A stretch of DNA of 64,000 nt from Marmoricola sp. (GTDB lineage Bacteria > Actinomycetota > Actinomycetes > Propionibacteriales > Nocardioidaceae), in NCBI GenBank assembly GCA_025964775.1, contig JAOPYE010000010.1, positions 248,001 through 312,000 of the forward strand, written 5' to 3'. The position numbers were made by a program, and so were the translations under genes. Positions 17,336 through 26,705 of the stretch are shown piece by piece (within the stretch, counting starts at the first letter, position 1; every line of letters starts with the position of its first letter). The notes below the pieces were generated by a model. It was not told the origin of the DNA and made no database searches. It worked only from the letters and a program-made list of their open reading frames with translations.

Positions 17336-19102
17336 TCAGTTGCAGGCGCTGACGATCTTGACGCCATTAGGTGCTGCGACCATGCCCGGGGTGAAGTCGA
17401 AGACGCCGTCCCCGGACTGCCCGTTGGCGGTCTGGATGTCGGCCGTGACGAGGGTGTGCTGGCCCGGCTTGAGCGAGATCGGCAGGAAGGCGACCTCGCG
17501 GCCCTCGTGCTTGTTGGCGGTCACCGAGTGGTCGACACCGTCGACCTGGAGTCCCGTGACCTGACCGCCGTACGGGGCGTAGATGCGGAGGTTGTCCGCG
17601 ATGGTGCCCTGCGGTGAGTACGCGCCGGTGCCGAGGACGTAGACGCCGAGCTTCGAGAAGTCGGTCGGCATCCTGGAGACCAGGTCCACGGTCACGCGCA
17701 GGTCCTGGCTTCCGTGCTGACGGCAGTCCACGGCCGCGACCGAGGTCCGGTACTGCAGGTAGTAGTCCATCTTCGACGCGCTGCTGTTGTTGAGGTACAT
17801 GCCGACGTGCGGCACCTTGGCCGAGGAACTGCTCAGGTCACCGGCGATGGCGGTGCCCGCGATCCGGTTCTCCTCGTCGGCATGGCTGGACCAGAGCAGC
17901 ACCCGGTGCTCGGAGGTGGAGGTGGCCAGTGACCTGATCGAGTCCTGCTGGCTGCCCTGCCCACTGGTGACCGCGTTGAAGATCTTGCGGGCCACGTCGG
18001 CGAAGAACGTGTCCTGCAAGCCCGGGTTCTGGATCAGCTGGTAGGTCTGGCTCAACAGCACCGGTACGGCGTTCGCGGCCGTCAGGGTGACGCCGTTGCC
18101 GACCGGGACCGGCCCCGTCCCGGACAGCAGTCCGGCCAGCGCGATCGGGTCGATCGAGACCACGCCGTCGACGTCGGTGCGCTGCTTCTCGCGGACCATC
18201 ACCCGGGCGATCTGGGCGGCCTCGGGGAAGTCCGGCGTGAAACCGATGTCACGAAAATCGGTCGCCAAGGTCGGCCCGTACTGCTGCATGGTGTCGCTCG
18301 GCAGCTTCACCACCGGCGAGGTGAACGGGTTGACGTCGGCGGCCGAGCCCTGCCAGCCCATCGTGATCCGACCCTTGTCGGCGTGCAGGATCGCGAGGGA
18401 GCCCGGAAGCCCGCCGGTTGCCCGGAGCTCGGCCGGGTTCTGGATCATCAGCAGGTAGTTGCGGGCGCCCGCGTCGCCGAGCATCGCAGGCAGCAGGTCG
18501 AACGCGCTCGCCGTCGCGGTGGCGCTCCCCCGGGCCGTGTCGACCCGGTCCTGGAGCTTGCCGACCAGGTCGTTGAACGGGAACGTCAGCGTGTTCGCCC
18601 GGATCGCGTCGAGGTCCTTGCCGGCCTGCGCGATCGACGCGGCCGCGCGATCGACCGACGGGGTCAGCCGCTTGATCTCGGCCAGGTCGATCTGGCCGTT
18701 CACCGGCTTGAAGCGGCCCTCGTCGAGCGCCTTGCTCAGCTCGAGCGCGATCGGGGCGTTGATCCGGGTGGCGGTGTCGAGCACCGCGGAGACCGTCTGG
18801 ACGGCTCCCACGTCGCGTCCGAAGTACGGGATGTGGCGACCGATGTCCCACAGCACACCGCGGGTCCGGCTGTGGGCGACGTCGGTGTCGTGGCGCAGGT
18901 GGTCCAGCTCACGGCTGGCGCCGGCGAAGTCCCCGGCCTGGATCAGTGACTGGACCCGCCCAGCACTGTCACGCGCGTCCTGCAGCGCCCGGGAAGCCGT
19001 GAACGCCTGCCAGCAGAACCACGCGACGAGTACGACGACCAGCACCACGAAGCCGATACCGGCTCTGCGACGCGTGACTAGTGAACCGACCTCGAACCCC
19101 AC
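17336..19102 (-). CDS. DUF4012 domain-containing membrane-anchored protein
   Basis: 588 residues. One membrane helix (IGFVVLVVVLVAWFCWQAF, residues 16-34) near the N-terminus, a coiled region of heptad-like helices to about 200, and the DUF4012 core (YLLMIQNPAELRATGGLPGS, then DRTDVDGVVSIDPIALAGLL-type segment around 300). The bulk is extracellular. DUF4012 proteins accompany polysaccharide or surface assembly genes in actinobacteria; activity is unknown and the LytR-like features are only weak. It lies nine bases after an LPXTG protein gene and shares its operon. The 170 bases between it and the acyl-CoA dehydrogenase start hold only that gene's promoter and operator and GC-rich sequence I cannot assign. 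Confidence 0.85.
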   Translation of the reverse strand: MGFEVGSLVTRRRAGIGFVVLVVVLVAWFCWQAFTASRALQDARDSAGRVQSLIQAGDFAGASRELDHLRHDTDVAHSRTRGVLWDIGRHIPYFGRDVGAVQTVSAVLDTATRINAPIALELSKALDEGRFKPVNGQIDLAEIKRLTPSVDRAAASIAQAGKDLDAIRANTLTFPFNDLVGKLQDRVDTARGSATATASAFDLLPAMLGDAGARNYLLMIQNPAELRATGGLPGSLAILHADKGRITMGWQGSAADVNPFTSPVVKLPSDTMQQYGPTLATDFRDIGFTPDFPEAAQIARVMVREKQRTDVDGVVSIDPIALAGLLSGTGPVPVGNGVTLTAANAVPVLLSQTYQLIQNPGLQDTFFADVARKIFNAVTSGQGSQQDSIRSLATSTSEHRVLLWSSHADEENRIAGTAIAGDLSSSSAKVPHVGMYLNNSSASKMDYYLQYRTSVAAVDCRQHGSQDLRVTVDLVSRMPTDFSKLGVYVLGTGAYSPQGTIADNLRIYAPYGGQVTGLQVDGVDHSVTANKHEGREVAFLPISLKPGQHTLVTADIQTANGQSGDGVFDFTPGMVAAPNGVKIVSACN

Positions 19103-19111
19103 GGGGGAAGA

Positions 19112-19669
19112 CTAGGCCGTCTGGCCGGAGAGTTCCGCGTCCTCGGCCCGACGACGCGCGAGTGTGACCGCGCCGGCTCCTACCACGAAGAGTGCCAGGC
19201 CGCCGAACAGGACGACCTCGTCGGGACCGCCGGTGCTCGGAAGGTTGCCGCTGCGGCCCTTCGGAGCCGCAGCACCGCTGCTGCGCGGAAGCACCGTGAC
19301 CACGATCGTGCGGTGCCAGCTCGACATCGCGGTCGCGGCGCGCGTGCTCGTCCGTCCGGTCGTCGGGGCCGCGTAGAGGCAGGTGCCGTCGAGCGGGATC
19401 CGGGTGATCCGGGTGACCGTCGGCGCGAGGTAGGTCGTCACGTAGGTCGGGCTGGCGTTCTGGCGGGTCACGCTGTCCCAGGCCAGGGTCCAGTTGCAGG
19501 TCACGTTCGAGGTCGCCGTCGCGGTGAACAACTCACCGGCGTAGAGGACCTGGCGGTCGACGTTCACGTCGAACCGCACGTCCGGGTACGCGGTCGCGGA
19601 GGGAGCGAAGACGAGCGTCACCATCACGGCGGCGACTGCCGCTGCGAAGGCGAAGGCGAACTTCTTCAT
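19112..19669 (-). CDS. Secreted LPXTG cell-wall-anchored protein
   Basis: 185 residues. Signal peptide FAFAFAAAVAAVMVTLVF with likely cleavage after SATA (residue 27), a beta-rich middle with two cysteines (NVTCNWTL and DGTCLYA, possible disulphide), then the sorting signal LPSTGG, a hydrophobic stretch (VVLFGGLALFVVGAGAVTL) and ARRRAE. Sortase should attach it to peptidoglycan. No sortase gene is in the window. It is the first gene of a leftward pair with the DUF4012 protein, so the two may act at the same surface site. Confidence 0.85.
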   Translation of the reverse strand: MKKFAFAFAAAVAAVMVTLVFAPSATAYPDVRFDVNVDRQVLYAGELFTATATSNVTCNWTLAWDSVTRQNASPTYVTTYLAPTVTRITRIPLDGTCLYAAPTTGRTSTRAATAMSSWHRTIVVTVLPRSSGAAAPKGRSGNLPSTGGPDEVVLFGGLALFVVGAGAVTLARRRAEDAELSGQTA

Positions 19670-19901
19670 GATCGGTCTCCCAGAACGACGACATGAGATT
19701 CAAAGGAGCCCCCCGGATCCTTCGAACGACTTGCACGGGGAATAACGAGACTGATCGGGGGAGGTTACGGAACGTTGGGCTACATCGGTGTTAACTCCGT
19801 GTTGCACGCTCAGCACGCTCAAATGACCCGTTTCACAGGTCAATAGGGCAGGGTTGAGCCGTTCCGCGCCCTGTCGGCGCACCCCCGACATCGGAGAATC
19901 C

Positions 19902-20681
19902 ATGAAGAAGGCAGTGCCGGCCCTTGCCGCCCTCCTGCTCCTGCTGACGGCCACCGCGTGCGGTGGCGGGTCGCTCAGTTCCGACGAGAAGCCGGTTGCT
20001 GACAAGATCTCGACCGCCCTGGCCAAGCCGGCGGACAGCATCCTGACCAAGTCCCAGGCCACGTGCGTCGCCGACGCGTTCGTCTCGAAGCTCGGCCTCA
20101 CCAAGCTCAAGTCGGCGAAGGTCGTCACGGCCAAGGGCGCCTACAACACCAACGGCGCGAACGTCGACAAGGCCACCTCGGCCGCCTACACGCACGCGCT
20201 GCTCGGGTGCCTGGACGAGGCCAAGGCCAAGAAGGCCGTGCTCGCCAACGTCACCAAGGCGTTCACCGCGTCCTCGGCCGGCGTGCTCGAACCGACCTCG
20301 GTCATGTGCTTCTCCAAGAAGTTCGTCGACACCCTCGGCGTACCAGGCCTGATGGCCTCGCAGATCGTGACCGACGCCGGCGAGTTCAACACCCAGGGCT
20401 CGATCCTGGACGCCCACACCTCGGGTGCGTACGCCGACGCCTTCCTCGGCTGCGTGAACTACCAGCAGCTCCAGGCCGAAGCGGTCGCCAAGTCCAACCC
20501 GAAGATCGACGCCGTCAAGCTCGAGGCCTGCCTGACCACCGCAATGCCGACGGCGTACGTCCGTGCGCTGATCGTGGCGAACCAGACCCAGTCGCCCGAC
20601 GCCGCGACGCTGAACAACGAGAGCAACGCCAAGGCCGCAGCGTGCGCCAAGCAGGCGACCGCGGTCACGAAGAAGAAGTAG
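19902..20681 (+). CDS. Lipoprotein with two tandem cysteine-bounded repeats
   Basis: 259 residues from MKKAVPALAALLLLLTATAC; the lipobox gives lipidation at Cys20. Residues 55-103 and 136-184 are repeats with the same cysteine spacing (48 residues) and pattern C-x-F-x3-LG-x4-L-x-A-x-(V/I)-VT-x2-G-x-(Y/F)-NT-x-G, ending in (A)-(L/F)-LGC. A degenerate third copy runs from Cys210 to Cys248. Six cysteines in pairs suggest disulphides outside the cell. I recognise no named family. A short upstream in-frame extension lacks the signal peptide start, so the ATG at 19902 (after CGGAGA) is chosen. Confidence 0.8.
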   Translation: MKKAVPALAALLLLLTATACGGGSLSSDEKPVADKISTALAKPADSILTKSQATCVADAFVSKLGLTKLKSAKVVTAKGAYNTNGANVDKATSAAYTHALLGCLDEAKAKKAVLANVTKAFTASSAGVLEPTSVMCFSKKFVDTLGVPGLMASQIVTDAGEFNTQGSILDAHTSGAYADAFLGCVNYQQLQAEAVAKSNPKIDAVKLEACLTTAMPTAYVRALIVANQTQSPDAATLNNESNAKAAACAKQATAVTKKK

Positions 20682-20682
20682 C

Positions 20683-20729
20683 GTCGCGCTCCTGGGCCGG
20701 GTGCTCTGCCACCCGGCTCAGGACGCGAC
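20683..20729. terminator. Bidirectional hairpin terminator between convergent genes
   Basis: GCCGGGTG at 20696-20703 pairs with CACCCGGC at 20710-20717 around a six-base loop. Outside it CCTG/CAGG and GTCGCG (20683-20688)/CGCGAC (20724-20729) extend the stem. It begins two bases after the lipoprotein stop and overlaps the permease stop codon. No long T-run is present on either strand. Confidence 0.7.
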
Positions 20730-22268
20730 CACGGCGATCACCCGGGACCGGACCGCCGGTTCGGACCAGGCTGCGGCCGTTCGCGCCAGACGCCACCCCG
20801 ACCAGCACAGCAGCGGGATCGCGAGCAGGATCGCCGGGCCGGGGCCAGGAGCCAGCGAGGTGGCTGAGAACAGCAGGCCCGTGACCGTCGTCACCACGGC
20901 GAGACGGGCGCTGTAACCGGCCATCACCACCGGCGGCGCCGGGGTCGCACGGGCAGAGCGCAGGTCGACGGCGTACGGACTGCGCACCGACCACCCCAGG
21001 CACGCCGCCACGACCTGGGCCGAGACCACCACGGTCGCGCCCAGGACTGCGGCCAGCTCGGCCCGGTCCGGCAGGCCGGCACGCACCGCGGCGAGCACGA
21101 TCGTCAGTCCGGCCGCGGCCAGCAGCACCTCGAAGAGCACGATCACCTTCGCGGCGTACGCCAGGCCGGGTGCGACCGGCAGGCTGTCGCGCCACAGTGC
21201 GCCGCGACCGTCCAGGCACCAGGCGTTGACCCCGAAGAGCAGCGCACCGCCCGAGGCGACCAGCCCGGGCAGGATCGTGATCAGCCGCCACTCGAGGTTG
21301 CCGGCCAGCGCCACCGCCCCGGGCATCATCGCCAGGACGAGAAGGCCACGGCGCAGCGGAACCGAGCGCCAGATCGACGCCCGGTCCAGGCGCAGCATCG
21401 CGGCCAGGTCCGAGCGCGGATTCGCGACAGGTTCGTGCCGCTCACCTTCGAGCCTGAGCTCGTCCCGCAGAGGCCGGTGCAGCGCCCACCGGGCCGGAAC
21501 CAGCCCGGCCAGGACGGCGAGGGCGATGAGCGCGAGCAGGACCGCGAGCGAGATCGCCCAGCGGGCCCAGTGGCCCGTCTGGCCTGCCAGCGAGGCGAGG
21601 TAGACCGACACGGTGGGGCTGTGGTCGAGCACGGTCGTCAGGTGATCGTCGAGAACGAGCACGGCGACGCCGGCGAAGGAGGCCGCCGAGAGCGATCTGG
21701 TGACCAGGAGCCCGTGCCGGCCTCGACGCAGACCCTCGAACGTCCAGCCCACGACCTGGCCGATCGCTGTCGCCAGCACGATCCACAGCAGCACCGGCAC
21801 CACCGTCGCGGCCAGGGCGTGCGGCCCGAACACGTAGCTGGTCGCACCCAGGATCGCCCAGGCCTGGATGACCCAGGCCACGTTGAGCGGGGCGAGCAGC
21901 AGCGCCGCGAGGTGCTCTGTGACCGAGGAGACCGGGAAGGCGACGGCTTCGTCGCGTGGAACCAGCTCGCGCCCGCCGCCCGAGGTGACCGACGCCATGA
22001 TCGCGAGCACTCCGAAGCCCAGGTAGAACGACGGCATCACCGCAACCAGGTGCCCGACGCGGTCGGACGACAGCGCGCTGCGCAGGTAGGCCGGCACCAC
22101 GATCGCCGAGACGGTCAGGGCGACGCAGACCAGGCCTGACGCACGCAGGCGTCGGCGCGACGAGTCGGCGAGCCCGTGCCGGCGGAACGCGAACAGCGCA
22201 CCCAGGTCCCCGGCTCCGCGGCTGAGCTCGGGCCAGGAGAGCTCAGTCCAGGAGGGCGCGGTACGCAC
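20718..22268 (-). CDS. ABC transporter permease
   Basis: 516 residues with about 10-12 hydrophobic segments (for example LVCVALTVSAIVVPAYL, LVAVMPSFYLGFGVLAIMA, VVPVLLWIVLATAIGQVVG), two similar halves separated by a cytoplasmic region (RPLRDELRLEGERHEP). No substrate-binding motif is visible. The GTG start at 22268 lies 26 bases inside the preceding ATP-binding gene, which implies coupling. It forms an exporter with that ATPase; cargo is unknown. Confidence 0.8.
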   Translation of the reverse strand: MRTAPSWTELSWPELSRGAGDLGALFAFRRHGLADSSRRRLRASGLVCVALTVSAIVVPAYLRSALSSDRVGHLVAVMPSFYLGFGVLAIMASVTSGGGRELVPRDEAVAFPVSSVTEHLAALLLAPLNVAWVIQAWAILGATSYVFGPHALAATVVPVLLWIVLATAIGQVVGWTFEGLRRGRHGLLVTRSLSAASFAGVAVLVLDDHLTTVLDHSPTVSVYLASLAGQTGHWARWAISLAVLLALIALAVLAGLVPARWALHRPLRDELRLEGERHEPVANPRSDLAAMLRLDRASIWRSVPLRRGLLVLAMMPGAVALAGNLEWRLITILPGLVASGGALLFGVNAWCLDGRGALWRDSLPVAPGLAYAAKVIVLFEVLLAAAGLTIVLAAVRAGLPDRAELAAVLGATVVVSAQVVAACLGWSVRSPYAVDLRSARATPAPPVVMAGYSARLAVVTTVTGLLFSATSLAPGPGPAILLAIPLLCWSGWRLARTAAAWSEPAVRSRVIAVVAS

Positions 22269-22968
22269 GGGCGCCTTCCTCCCCGACCAGGTCGGCGGCG
22301 TCGAGGGCTGCGACGGCAGCCCCGCCGCGCAGCACCAGCACGTCCTCGCACGCCTCCATCGCCAGGTCGCGCAGGTGGGTGGAGACGAGAACGGCCGCAC
22401 CGCGAGCCTTGGCATCGGCGATCACCTGCTGGGTGGCCTCGACCCCGAGCGGGTCGACGCCGTCAAAGGGTTCGTCCAGCAGCAGGATCCCGGGTTCGCC
22501 GAAGGCCGCGAGCACGACCGAGAAGCGGCGCCCCATCCCGTGGCTGAAGCCCCCTGTGACCCGGTGCGCCGCGGCCGCGAGATCGAAGCGTTCGAGCAGG
22601 TCCTGGGCACGCAGCTCCCAGGCGTCGAGCCGTCGTAGCCGTGCGGCCAGCTGAAGGTGTTCCCACGGTGTGGCCCTGGGAACGAGGCCGCCGACGTCGG
22701 GGCAGTACCCGGTGATCCGCTTGACCGACAACGGAGCCGAGGCGACGTCGATCCCGTCGACCTGGACCTCGCCCTCGGTCGGGGGGATCACTCCCGCCAG
22801 GACGCGCATCGTGGTCGACTTGCCCGCACCGTTGCGGCCGAGCAGGGCGGTGCCCCTGCCGGCGTACGCCACCAGGTCGATGCCCCGGACCGCCTCGACG
22901 GCACCGAAGCGGACCCGAAGACCCCGGACGCTGATCCGTACGCCGTCCTCGGCCTCCGGGCTCCCCAT
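22243..22968 (-). CDS. ABC transporter ATP-binding protein
   Basis: 241 residues from MGSPEAEDGVRISVRGLRV. Walker A GRNGAGKST, a Q-loop region (GYCPDVGGLVPRATPWEHL) in which Asp replaces the usual Gln, signature GFSHGMGRR (variant of LSGGQ), Walker B ILLLDEPFDGVDP and H-loop STH. The order and spacing match drug/polypeptide exporters of the CcmA/DrrA type. The frame is open upstream, but that part encodes the terminator of the previous gene, so the ATG at 22968 is used. It overlaps the permease gene downstream. Confidence 0.87.
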   Translation of the reverse strand: MGSPEAEDGVRISVRGLRVRFGAVEAVRGIDLVAYAGRGTALLGRNGAGKSTTMRVLAGVIPPTEGEVQVDGIDVASAPLSVKRITGYCPDVGGLVPRATPWEHLQLAARLRRLDAWELRAQDLLERFDLAAAAHRVTGGFSHGMGRRFSVVLAAFGEPGILLLDEPFDGVDPLGVEATQQVIADAKARGAAVLVSTHLRDLAMEACEDVLVLRGGAAVAALDAADLVGEEGARAYRALLD

Positions 22969-22984
22969 TCGGACATTCTGGGCC

Positions 22985-23028
22985 AAAAACGACGGAACCG
23001 GCGCGAAACCAGGAAGTTTCGCGCCGGT
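22985..23028 (-). terminator. Rho-independent terminator of the FadB-like gene
   Basis: Read on the minus strand, CCGGCGCGAAAC pairs with GTTTCGCGCCGG (plus strand 23016-23027 and 22998-23009) around a six-base loop, followed by CGTCG and five T residues (plus strand AAAAA at 22985-22989). It begins 16 bases after the stop of the FadB-like gene. Confidence 0.85.
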
Positions 23029-23043
23029 CCTCACCTCGATCTG

Positions 23044-25248
23044 TCAGGCGGGGAAGGACTCGCCCTTCTCAGCCATCTCGACCAGGCGGGCAGTCGGCTT
23101 GAAGCGGTCGCCGTACCTGGCGGCCAGCTCGTTGGCCCGGTTGATGTAACCCGTCAGGCCCTTGCCGCCCTTGCCCTCGTAGCCGGTGATGAACTGGGCG
23201 GCGCCACCGGTCAGCGCCGGGAAGCCGATACCCATGATCGAGCCGATGTTGGCCGCAGCCGCCGACTCGATGACGCCCTCCTCGAAGCACTTGGCGGTCT
23301 CGAGGGTCTCGATGAACAGGTAGCGGTCCTTGAGGTCCTCGAGGTCAGCCGGCTCGGAGTTCGACGGGAAGATCTCGGTCAGACCCTTCCAGACGTCACC
23401 GCGGTTGCCGTTCTCGTCGTAGTCGAAGAAACCGGCACCCCGCAGACGGCCGGAGCGGCCGAGCTCGATCATCTTGTTGATGATCGCGGTGGCCGGGTGC
23501 GGCACGTAGCTCTCGCCGGCGGCAGCCGCTGCATCGGCGGCCGTCTTCTCGATCTTGGCCATCAGCTCGAGGTTCAGCTCGTCGGAGAGCTGCAGGGTGC
23601 CGACCGGGTACCCGGCCTGCGTGGCTGCCCGCTCGATCGACATCGGGTGCACACCCTCACCGAGCATCGAGATGCCCTCCATCACCATCGTGCCGATCAC
23701 GCGGCTGGTGTAGAAGCCACGCGAGTCGTTGACCACGATCGGCGTCTTGCGGATCGCGGTGACGACGTCGAGCGCCTGGGCGACCGCCACGTCGGTGGTC
23801 TTCGCGCCCTTGATGATCTCGACCAGCGGCATCTTGTCCACCGGGGAGAAGAAGTGCAGGCCGATGAAGTCGGCCGGGCGGCTGACCCCCTCGGCGAGCT
23901 CGGTGATCGGGAGCGTCGAGGTGTTCGAGCAGAGCAGGGCGTCGGCGTTGACGACGTCCTGGATCTCCGCGAAGACCTTGGCCTTCAGGGCAGGGTCCTC
24001 GAAGACGGCCTCGATGACCAGGTCGCAGCCCGCGGCGTCGGCCGGGTCAGCCGTCGCCGTGATCAGGCCGAGGATCTCGGCCTTCTTCTCCTCGGTCATC
24101 TTGCCGCGCTCGACCGCCTTGCCGAGGAGCTTGTCGGAGTACGACTTGCCCTTCTCGGCTGCCTCGATCGAGACGTCCTTGAGGAGGACCGCGATCCCGG
24201 CACGCGCGCACGAGTACGCGATGCCGGCGCCCATCATGCCGGCGCCGAGCACCAGGGCCTTCGTCGGCTTGAAAACCGGTACGTCGGCCGGTCGCAGCGA
24301 CCCACCCGCGATCGCGGACAGGTCGAAGAAGAACGACTGGATCATGTTCTTCGCGTTCTGGCCGGTGACCAGGCTGGTGAAGTAGCGCGACTCGATCGTG
24401 CTCGCGGTCTCGAAGTCGACCTGGGCTCCCTCGATGGCCGCGGCCATGATCGCCCGCGGCGCCGGGTACATCGCGCCCTTGGTCTGCTTGCGCAGCAGCG
24501 CCGGGAACGCCGGCAGGAAGCCGGCCAGCGCGGGGGAGGACGGCGAGCCGCCGGGCATCTTGTAGCCCTTGCGGTCCCACGGCTGGGTGGCAGCGTCCGG
24601 GTTGTCCTTGTTCTCCAGGATCCAGGCCTTGGCGGCCGTGACCAGGTCGTCGGTCGACGCGACGAGCTCGTCGACCAGGCCCTTCTCCTTGGCTGCGGCC
24701 GGCTTGAAGCGCGGGCCCTGCAGCAGGAAGTCCATCAGGCCGGACTGGATGCCGAACATCCGGATGATCCGGGTGACGCCGCCGCCGCCGGGCAGCAGTC
24801 CGAGGGTGACCTCGGGCAGTCCGATTTCGATCTTCGGCTTGTCGACAACGATCCGGTGGTTGGTCGCGAGCGCGATCTCGAGTCCGCCGCCGAGGGCAGC
24901 ACCGTTGATCGCGGCGACGACCGGCTTGCCGAGGGTCTCAAGGCGACGCAGGTCCTTCTTGATCTCCTGGCTGAGCGCGAAGATCTGGTCGGCATCCTCG
25001 CGGGTGGCCGACATCATGTTCTTCAGGTTGCCACCGGCGAAGAAGGTCTTCTTGGCGCTGGTGATGACAACGCCGGTGACGTCGTCCTTCTCGGCGTACA
25101 GGCGGTCGATGGCCTCGGCCATCGACGCCTTGTAGAGGTCGTTCATGGTGTTGGCCGAAGCGGTCGGGTCGTCGAGGGTGAGGATGACGATCCCGTCGGC
25201 TCCGCGGTCGTACTTCACTGCCGATTCTTGGGTAGCACTGTCAGACAT
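23044..25248 (-). CDS. FadB-like trifunctional enzyme: enoyl-CoA hydratase / 3-hydroxyacyl-CoA dehydrogenase
   Basis: 734 residues. Residues 1-250 are an enoyl-CoA hydratase domain with the oxyanion-hole segments FFAGGNLKNM and NGAALGGGLEIALA. The NAD-binding domain starts near 330 (VLGAGMMGAGIAYSCARAG), with HFFSPVDKMPLVEII as the 3-hydroxyacyl-CoA dehydrogenase signature and YVPHPATAIINKMIELGR in the C-terminal domain. It performs the middle two steps of beta-oxidation. It follows the thiolase gene after 32 bases that include an AAGGAA site, forming a FadA/FadB pair. A strong terminator follows. Confidence 0.93.
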   Translation of the reverse strand: MSDSATQESAVKYDRGADGIVILTLDDPTASANTMNDLYKASMAEAIDRLYAEKDDVTGVVITSAKKTFFAGGNLKNMMSATREDADQIFALSQEIKKDLRRLETLGKPVVAAINGAALGGGLEIALATNHRIVVDKPKIEIGLPEVTLGLLPGGGGVTRIIRMFGIQSGLMDFLLQGPRFKPAAAKEKGLVDELVASTDDLVTAAKAWILENKDNPDAATQPWDRKGYKMPGGSPSSPALAGFLPAFPALLRKQTKGAMYPAPRAIMAAAIEGAQVDFETASTIESRYFTSLVTGQNAKNMIQSFFFDLSAIAGGSLRPADVPVFKPTKALVLGAGMMGAGIAYSCARAGIAVLLKDVSIEAAEKGKSYSDKLLGKAVERGKMTEEKKAEILGLITATADPADAAGCDLVIEAVFEDPALKAKVFAEIQDVVNADALLCSNTSTLPITELAEGVSRPADFIGLHFFSPVDKMPLVEIIKGAKTTDVAVAQALDVVTAIRKTPIVVNDSRGFYTSRVIGTMVMEGISMLGEGVHPMSIERAATQAGYPVGTLQLSDELNLELMAKIEKTAADAAAAAGESYVPHPATAIINKMIELGRSGRLRGAGFFDYDENGNRGDVWKGLTEIFPSNSEPADLEDLKDRYLFIETLETAKCFEEGVIESAAAANIGSIMGIGFPALTGGAAQFITGYEGKGGKGLTGYINRANELAARYGDRFKPTARLVEMAEKGESFPA

Positions 25249-25280
25249 GAAGGTTCCTTGAAGTTGGGTCGAGCCGGGGC

Positions 25281-26498
25281 TCAGACGAGTTCGACGATCG
25301 TGGCGATGCCCATGCCGCCGCCGACGCAGAGCGTGGCGAGGCCGCGCTTCTGGTCGCGACGCTCGAGCTCGTCGATCAGGATGCCGAGGATCATCGCGCC
25401 GGTGGCACCCAGCGGGTGACCCATCGCGATCGAGCCACCGTTGACGTTCGTGATCTCGTCGTTGATGCCCATGTCACGCATGAAGCGCATGGCGACAGCG
25501 GCGAACGCCTCGTTGATCTCGAACAGGTCGATGTCACCGACCTCGAGACCGGCCTTGGCCAGTGCCTTGTGCGCCGCCGGGGCGGGACCGGTCAGCATGA
25601 TCGTCGGGTCGGCACCGGACACAGCGGTCGCGATGATGCGCGCACGCGGGGTCAGGCCGAGGTCGACGCCGACCTGCTCGTTGCCGATCGCGACCAGGGC
25701 CGCGCCGTCGACGATGCCCGAGGAGTTGCCGGCGTGGTGGACGTGGTTGATCCGCTCGACCCAGTGGTACTTCTCCAGCGCGACGTCGTCGAAGCCGGCG
25801 TCAGCGCCGATGCCGGCGAAGCTCGGGTTGAGCTTGGCCATGCCCTCGACCGAGGACTCCGGCTTGATGAACTCGTCGCGGTCCAGGATCACGACACCGT
25901 TGCGGTCCTTGACCGTGACCACGGACTTGTCGAACAGGCCGTTGGCCCAGGCCTTGGCGGCACGGTGGTTCGACTCGACGGCGAAGGTGTCGACGTCGTC
26001 GCGGCTCCAGCCCTCGAGCGTGGCGATCAGGTCGGCGCCGATGCCCTGGGGCACGAAGCCGGCAGCGAACGCGGTCGCCGGGTCAGAGGCCCACGCGCCA
26101 CCGTCGGAGCCCATCGCGACGCGGGACATCGACTCCACACCACCGGCCAGGATCAGGTCCTCGAAGCCGCCGCGCACGCGGCTGGCGGCCTGGTTCACTG
26201 CCTCCAGGCCGGAGGCGCAGAAGCGGTTGAGCTGGACGCCGGCGACGGTGTCGGGCAGGCCGGCTGCTAGCGCGGCGGTCTTGGCGATGTCGCCACCCTG
26301 GTCGCCGATCGGGGAGACGACACCGAGCACGACGTCATCGATCCGGTTCGGGTCCAGGCTCGGGTTGCGCTCCTGGACGGCGTCGATCAGACCCACGACG
26401 AGGTCCACCGGCTTCGTGCCGTGGAGCGAACCGTCCTTCTTGCCCTTGCCGCGCGGCGTGCGGATGGCGTCGTACACAAAAGCTTCGGGTTGTGCCAT
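25281..26498 (-). CDS. Thiolase (acetyl-CoA C-acyltransferase, FadA-like)
   Basis: 405 residues from [19 protein letters not shown]. The acyl-accepting cysteine is in [15 protein letters not shown] (about residue 91), the catalytic histidine in GHPLGATGA and the second cysteine in CVGGGMG near the C-terminus. It cleaves 3-ketoacyl-CoA in the last beta-oxidation step and is first in the operon with the FadB-like gene. An open extension to 26648 covers the promoter region and is rejected. The operator at 26568-26584 lies 69 bases upstream of the ATG. Confidence 0.93.
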   Translation of the reverse strand: MAQPEAFVYDAIRTPRGKGKKDGSLHGTKPVDLVVGLIDAVQERNPSLDPNRIDDVVLGVVSPIGDQGGDIAKTAALAAGLPDTVAGVQLNRFCASGLEAVNQAASRVRGGFEDLILAGGVESMSRVAMGSDGGAWASDPATAFAAGFVPQGIGADLIATLEGWSRDDVDTFAVESNHRAAKAWANGLFDKSVVTVKDRNGVVILDRDEFIKPESSVEGMAKLNPSFAGIGADAGFDDVALEKYHWVERINHVHHAGNSSGIVDGAALVAIGNEQVGVDLGLTPRARIIATAVSGADPTIMLTGPAPAAHKALAKAGLEVGDIDLFEINEAFAAVAMRFMRDMGINDEITNVNGGSIAMGHPLGATGAMILGILIDELERRDQKRGLATLCVGGGMGIATIVELV

Positions 26499-26567
26499 GA
26501 CCGTCCCAACTGATGCTGTGAATGAGTGGAGGCGCGGCCGGGAAAGGGGCTGCGCCGCCTCCCATTG

Positions 26568-26584
26568 TGACAGTAAGACTGTCA
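26568..26584. promoter_or_regulatory. Shared 17-bp operator, copy 2 (perfect)
   Basis: TGACAGTAAGACTGTCA: arms TGACAGT and ACTGTCA around AAG, no mismatch. It lies upstream of the thiolase/FadB operon. On the gene strand CCTTGACAG gives a -35-like TTGACA inside the site. It matches copies at 17171 and 31613. Confidence 0.75.
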
Positions 26585-26632
26585 AGGTCAATGGGCAGCT
26601 GGTTGTGGCCTGGGTCACCCGGGCCACAAACG

Positions 26633-26698
26633 CGATAGTCCGGAGCAAGAAGCACCACGTGAGCTCGTCAAGGGGGTGCTTCTTGCTCCGGACTATCG
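26633..26698. repeat. Long hairpin with GATAGTCCGG ends, copy 1
   Basis: A perfect 24-bp stem: CGATAGTCCGGAGCAAGAAG then CACC at 26633-26656, pairing with 26675-26698, around an 18-base loop. It starts seven bases after the desaturase stop codon (reading left) and precedes the thiolase promoter region. Two more hairpins with the same outer sequence follow genes at 30380 and 35671. It probably terminates the desaturase transcript, though it has no T-run. Confidence 0.8.
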
Positions 26699-26705
26699 GG
26701 TTCGG

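Noticed and set aside
22249..22275. GGAGGGCGCGGTACGCACGGGCG near the permease start as a sixth repeat copy
   Set aside because: The outer sequences do not match and the fit is limited to a few bases of the core.
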